DNA from: Sipunculus nudus
Taxonomy: Eukaryota; Annelida; Sipuncula; Golfingiida; Sipunculidae
DNA length: 64,000 bases
NCBI GenBank assembly: GCA_026874595.1
Contig: CM049309.1
Coordinates: 66,818,926-66,882,925, forward strand
Reading direction: 5' to 3'
Shown here in pieces: positions 1 through 64,000 of this stretch. The notes under the pieces are model-generated. The model worked only from the letters and a program-made list of their open reading frames with translations, did no database searches and had not been told where the DNA came from. The number at the start of each line of letters is the position of its first letter. Position 1 is the first letter of the stretch. The position numbers were made by a program, and so were the translations under genes.

Positions 1-254
1 TCAAAGTTTACCACTGTGTTTATTATAACTGATTTCAAAATAGAACTAGAATATCAGCAGAAGCTGACAAAAGCCCTCAGCCAAAAGAACAGTGTTTAAA
101 GGTGGTAACAGTAACAAGTACTAAATATCTGTTCTCACATGGTTGTATATCTGTACATGTCTCAGTTATAAATTTAAAATGGAGAGGTATGTACCATGAT
201 TCATAACAATCCACCAAATGCTTCCTGAAAAATAAGCTTCTCAGTTTTATTCTA

Positions 255-472
255 TTATAAGCTCTGTGACCTTGAAAAGTAGGTCAAGGTCACCCATCTT
301 CGAACCTGACCGAGATTTTGTTGATATACATCTTTACTGAGAAAATAAAATTCTGACGATGAATCCTTTTCCAGATATCCTGCTCACAAGGTAAAAGTTA
401 ACGGACGCAGGACGGATGGACGGACAGCTTGGGTGATGACAATAGCCCATCAGCCTAAGGGCTGAGGGCTAA
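255..472 (+). mobile_element. Element F, 3' part of a hairpin-ended element
   Basis: Ends in an ACGGAC-type tract (from about 399) and a terminal hairpin built on TAGCCC / GGGCTA at 443-470, followed by AAAA. This is the 3' layout of families A to E. No clear 5' end was found, so it is probably a fragment. Confidence 0.55.
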
Positions 473-473
473 A

Positions 474-1166
474 AAGTAGAAATCATTAAACTCTTCAATC
501 CCTATATGAAAAGAATAAATATCAAAAGTCCAATGGTTTGTAAAGATTATATAACTAATTTACATCTCAACCTATCCAAAGTTTGGCAGATCTAGGATTT
601 ACTGGAGGATGGGTTTACTGTAACACTCTGGGAATAATGTAAGGCAGGTCCACTTCTTCCGGGGGGGGGGGGGGGGGGGGTAGCCTTAAAATTTGGGTGC
701 TAAAACAGTGCAAAAAAGGTAATATCTAATAATCTTGAAGTAGGGTTGGGGGTTTAATCCAGCTAATCCCCTTCCCATCTGGGTCCACCACTGCTTTGGA
801 CCAGCTCTTTGATTCCCCTCTATTTCTCACTTCATAAATCACCCCTGTCTGGCAAAAAGAATAAATTATAATCAGCTGGTGGGTGGATTGTGCAAGAGCT
901 CACAGGAAGGTAGCCATAATCAAATCTTTAAAGTCAACTATTCAACTGCCTTTTGTGTAGAATTTATGTGATTTCTGACTTATTTTGTGTGCATATCAAT
1001 TAACTTCAGGTAAATATGGTTAAGAAAGTTTTTATAATGTCTCTGTCTCAAATGTATGAGGTTCTTTATCTACAAGCTGTTGGTTAACACAGTAAATATG
1101 TTGAAAAACATGTAACTGTAGGTGGTTGGTAGTATAAATACTTGAGTTGAAAGGTCCCTAACTGCA
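474..1166. other. Intron sequence with a 20-G run
   Basis: Intron downstream of the last exon in the window. The only clear feature is an uninterrupted G20 tract at 661-680. I see nothing else. Confidence 0.6.
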
Positions 1167-3202
1167 ACAAGGGACCTATGGGTCACAGCGCTCAGCTGTT
1201 ATATATGATTAAAGAATATGATTTAGAAATAATGATCATAAGTACCTGGTTTTATGGCTTTTATTTATATTAAAAAAATAAATGTAATATATTCATTTTG
1301 GACTAATTTCACATCAATGTACACACTAGACACAGTAGGAATCTAGATTAATATTATCAACTGCATCTTTGTCTATCATTAATTTCCTTCATATGATACC
1401 TAATGATTAGTAATGAATAATATGATTTACTTTTTTATCATTAAAATTGAACTGAAAAATACCATAGGTGACTGCATGGTGTTATTTGGAATACATGACA
1501 TTTATCCATCGATACAAGATTCTTATATCATCAGTAACTCAAGTTAATTTCCTGTTATTATCAACTAACAAATTCCTTTTCTATTTTTTTTAATTTGTTA
1601 TTAAAAATCAATAAAAATTTATTAATTTATTGTTTATTGTTATGTTGTTGGTTAAAACTACTAGATGAGTTGGGTTGGATACCTGGATCAACTGTGGCTG
1701 GCCATAAGCTGCCTGGCTGCCCTAGTTTATGCCTCGCCTCAAGCATGCATAATTTGCTGAAAGTTCAACAAGGTCAACATACAGGTGACTCAAGAGGGGC
1801 TAGAGCGAGCCAAGGTCTGACATGGTCTTATAAAAACATTAATAAAAGCTACAATTTTTGGCCAATTTCTTTCAGCTTTCTAAACTAAAAAGCTAAAATC
1901 CTTATGTGTGCATGATATGAAAATTATATCAACAGTGCTCACAGGAAACAAGCGTGCCATGGTCAAATTTGGGCAAAATTTAAGGTACTAATTTTATATT
2001 TATACTAATAACTTATAAAATTTGAAAAATTCAGAAATAATTTTGGGTATTCAATTGAATCTTGATTAAAAAATGTTACATCCCTGACAAAAAATCTCTA
2101 GCTGCAGCAATCCTCTTGTTAAGGGAGTAAATATATTATGTTTGGGCCCATAACTTAAAACAATTACGCAATACTGACATCATTCTGGCATGTGCATAGA
2201 GAATGAATAGAAAAATATGTATATTATATATGATTAAAGTCAGATCAGTGGTTTTGATATTAGGCAGTCTTGAAGTGTAACAATGGGTTTTTAATGGAAA
2301 AATGAAGTTTTTCCTAAAATATCTCGAAGGTATTAAGTCCTAGTGACCAAATTCTTGGCATGGTAGGGGATTTTTGAGACATCTAATTGTATGCCAAATT
2401 TTAGGAAATGAGAGCTGAAGCTGGGGAGCTGGGCTCTTGCAAACTGCATGACACCAGCTTGATGTAAACAATATGTTACATGGTGCTTGAAAACTTGAAT
2501 AAAATCTACAGTTTTTGATCAACTGGTTTCAAATATTTGGTGTTAACAGGCAAAATGCTAACAAAAACATGCTGTAAAAATTAAATCCACAGTACTTACA
2601 GGAAAAAAAGTGCCATGGTCAAAGTTGGGCAAAATTTAAGGTACCAATTTTTTATTTTTGTTAATATTTTAAAAAAATTAAAAGATTTTGATCTAATTTT
2701 GGGTATACAATTTAATTTTGATTAATTAAAGTTATATTACTGGAAAAAAAGTCCATAGCTTTAACATGTTTTGTGTTAAGTGATCAAATATCTTTCCTGA
2801 TTTTTTACAAAATGCATTATGTTTGGGCCCATAACTTTTTTAAATTAAATAATACAGACATAATTTCTGGCATGTACATAGAAACTATATAGAGGAATAT
2901 TTATGGTAAATATGAGGAAAAACAGATGAGTGGTTTTGATATTATGCAGTCCTGAAGTGTGAAAATAGGTTTTTAATAAAAAATTGAGGTTTTTCCTTAA
3001 TTTCTCGAAGGAACAAAGTCGCAAAGACCCAGTTTTCGGCTTGGTAGGAGATCTTGGGGACATCTAACATTATGCAGAATTTTGGATTCCTAGGTCTTAC
3101 GGTTTCAAAAAGTGCCACATCTACGGACGGACGGACGGACAGCTTGACGAATGACAAAGGACCACCACTATAGCTCAGATGACTTATAGTCAGCTGAGCT
3201 AA
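1167..3202 (+). mobile_element. Element A1, hairpin-ended Helitron/Helentron-like copy
   Basis: Starts ACAAGGGACCTATGGGTCAC and ends with an ACGG tract (3123-3141), the hairpin TAGCTCAG...CTGAGCTA (3170-3200) and AAAA. Compared with A2 and A3 it lacks about 570 bases after position ~1230, joined at a short AAAT overlap. No transposase frame is present, so it would be non-autonomous. The superfamily assignment is inferred from architecture only. Confidence 0.75.
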
Positions 3203-3521
3203 AAACAGTATTTGCAAAACTCTGGTTGGTCTGTCTTGAGGCCAGATGTCTGTGGGCCCCCACATGTTATAACCACATGAATATAAACTATACAAACAGC
3301 CTGTGTCTCATTTATATAAAAGGATTAGGGATTATCTTTAGTTAATAGATGTCAACCATTAGATTAGGCCCCTTTAACCATGGTAATGAAATCTGAGGTT
3401 TTTTTCTTCAAAGTAACTTCTCGTTTATCAAAAAGTAATACTTTTAACTGGAGAACATCACAGCAAATATCACAGGAATCTGAGTAGTATGACCAGCAGC
3501 TCATTGTGTCTCTCTACTTAC

Positions 3522-63745
<60,224 letters not shown>

Positions 63746-64000
63746 CTGAAAAAGTAGAAGTGCAGGTGGATTATATAATTAGGGGACACCAAGTTCAGTA
63801 TTATGTCTGAATCATTACTCCGACCTACTGATGGTGAGGGGATTGATATACATTCATCTATTTGTTTATTGGTATAGTGGTTTTCACATTAACAGCATGT
63901 CAAATGGTGCCAAGTAAAAAAAAAATTCCAGGGTTAAAAATACCAAGGACAAAAACTGCCAGTTGTTAAAATGTCTGTCTTGTCAATTACTTTGAATCTC

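Overview
This window is intronic and exonic DNA of a eukaryotic animal genome, most likely a mollusc and probably a bivalve. It holds one recognisable gene, and that gene fills the whole window. The bivalve call is an inference from the repeat types: families with ACGGAC tracts and terminal hairpins, pogo-like and hAT non-autonomous elements, and a Penelope-like tail. No species can be named from the sequence alone.

The gene lies on the minus strand. It is the orthologue of TPR (translocated promoter region), the large coiled-coil scaffold of the nuclear pore basket. I resolved 31 internal coding exons from 63745 down to 3522. Each is bounded by GT-AG splice sites, and the phases agree at all 30 junctions. 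They give 3245 coding bases, or 1081 codons plus two bases, co-linear with roughly residues 260 to 1390 of human TPR as recalled. The first and last exons of the gene lie outside the window, so no promoter, start codon, stop codon or polyadenylation site is present. Coding sequence is about 5 percent of the window.

About half of the rest is transposable-element sequence in the introns. Eight sequence families (called A to H here) share one plan: a 5' end with a short motif or palindrome, a subterminal motif repeated in inverted form at the 3' end, long internal tandem repeats or AT-rich filler, an ACGGAC-type tract, a 3' terminal hairpin, and AAAA. They look like non-autonomous Helitron/Helentron-type elements. 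All 17 copies point the same way, antisense to TPR. Several are nested: E2 in B2 in A3 (44481-50506), E1 in A6 (27424-30382), and A4 in C2 (52759-58642).

Other elements are a hAT element inside another hAT element, both with perfect 8-bp target duplications (60376-61601); two TA-flanked terminal-inverted-repeat elements (16816-18548 and 23710-25750); a small pogo-like MITE (4486-4668); a Penelope-like retroelement tail with a hammerhead-ribozyme-like motif (35860-36720, minus strand); two possible tRNA-derived SINE fragments; and many TA, G and other simple repeats.

Layout from left to right: exons 31 to 22 (3.5-11.4 kb) with small introns plus A1 and A7; exons 21 to 17 (14.2-16.6 kb); a TIR element and A2 (16.8-20.8 kb); exons 16 to 13 (21.4-27.2 kb) with the 2-kb TIR element; A6 with E1, exon 12 and B1 (27.4-33.1 kb); exons 11 to 7 (33.4-39.5 kb) with the Penelope-like tail; C1 and D (40.5-43.9 kb); exon 6; A3/B2/E2; exon 5; H; exon 4; C2/A4, A5 and the nested hATs (52.8-61.6 kb); exons 3 to 1.
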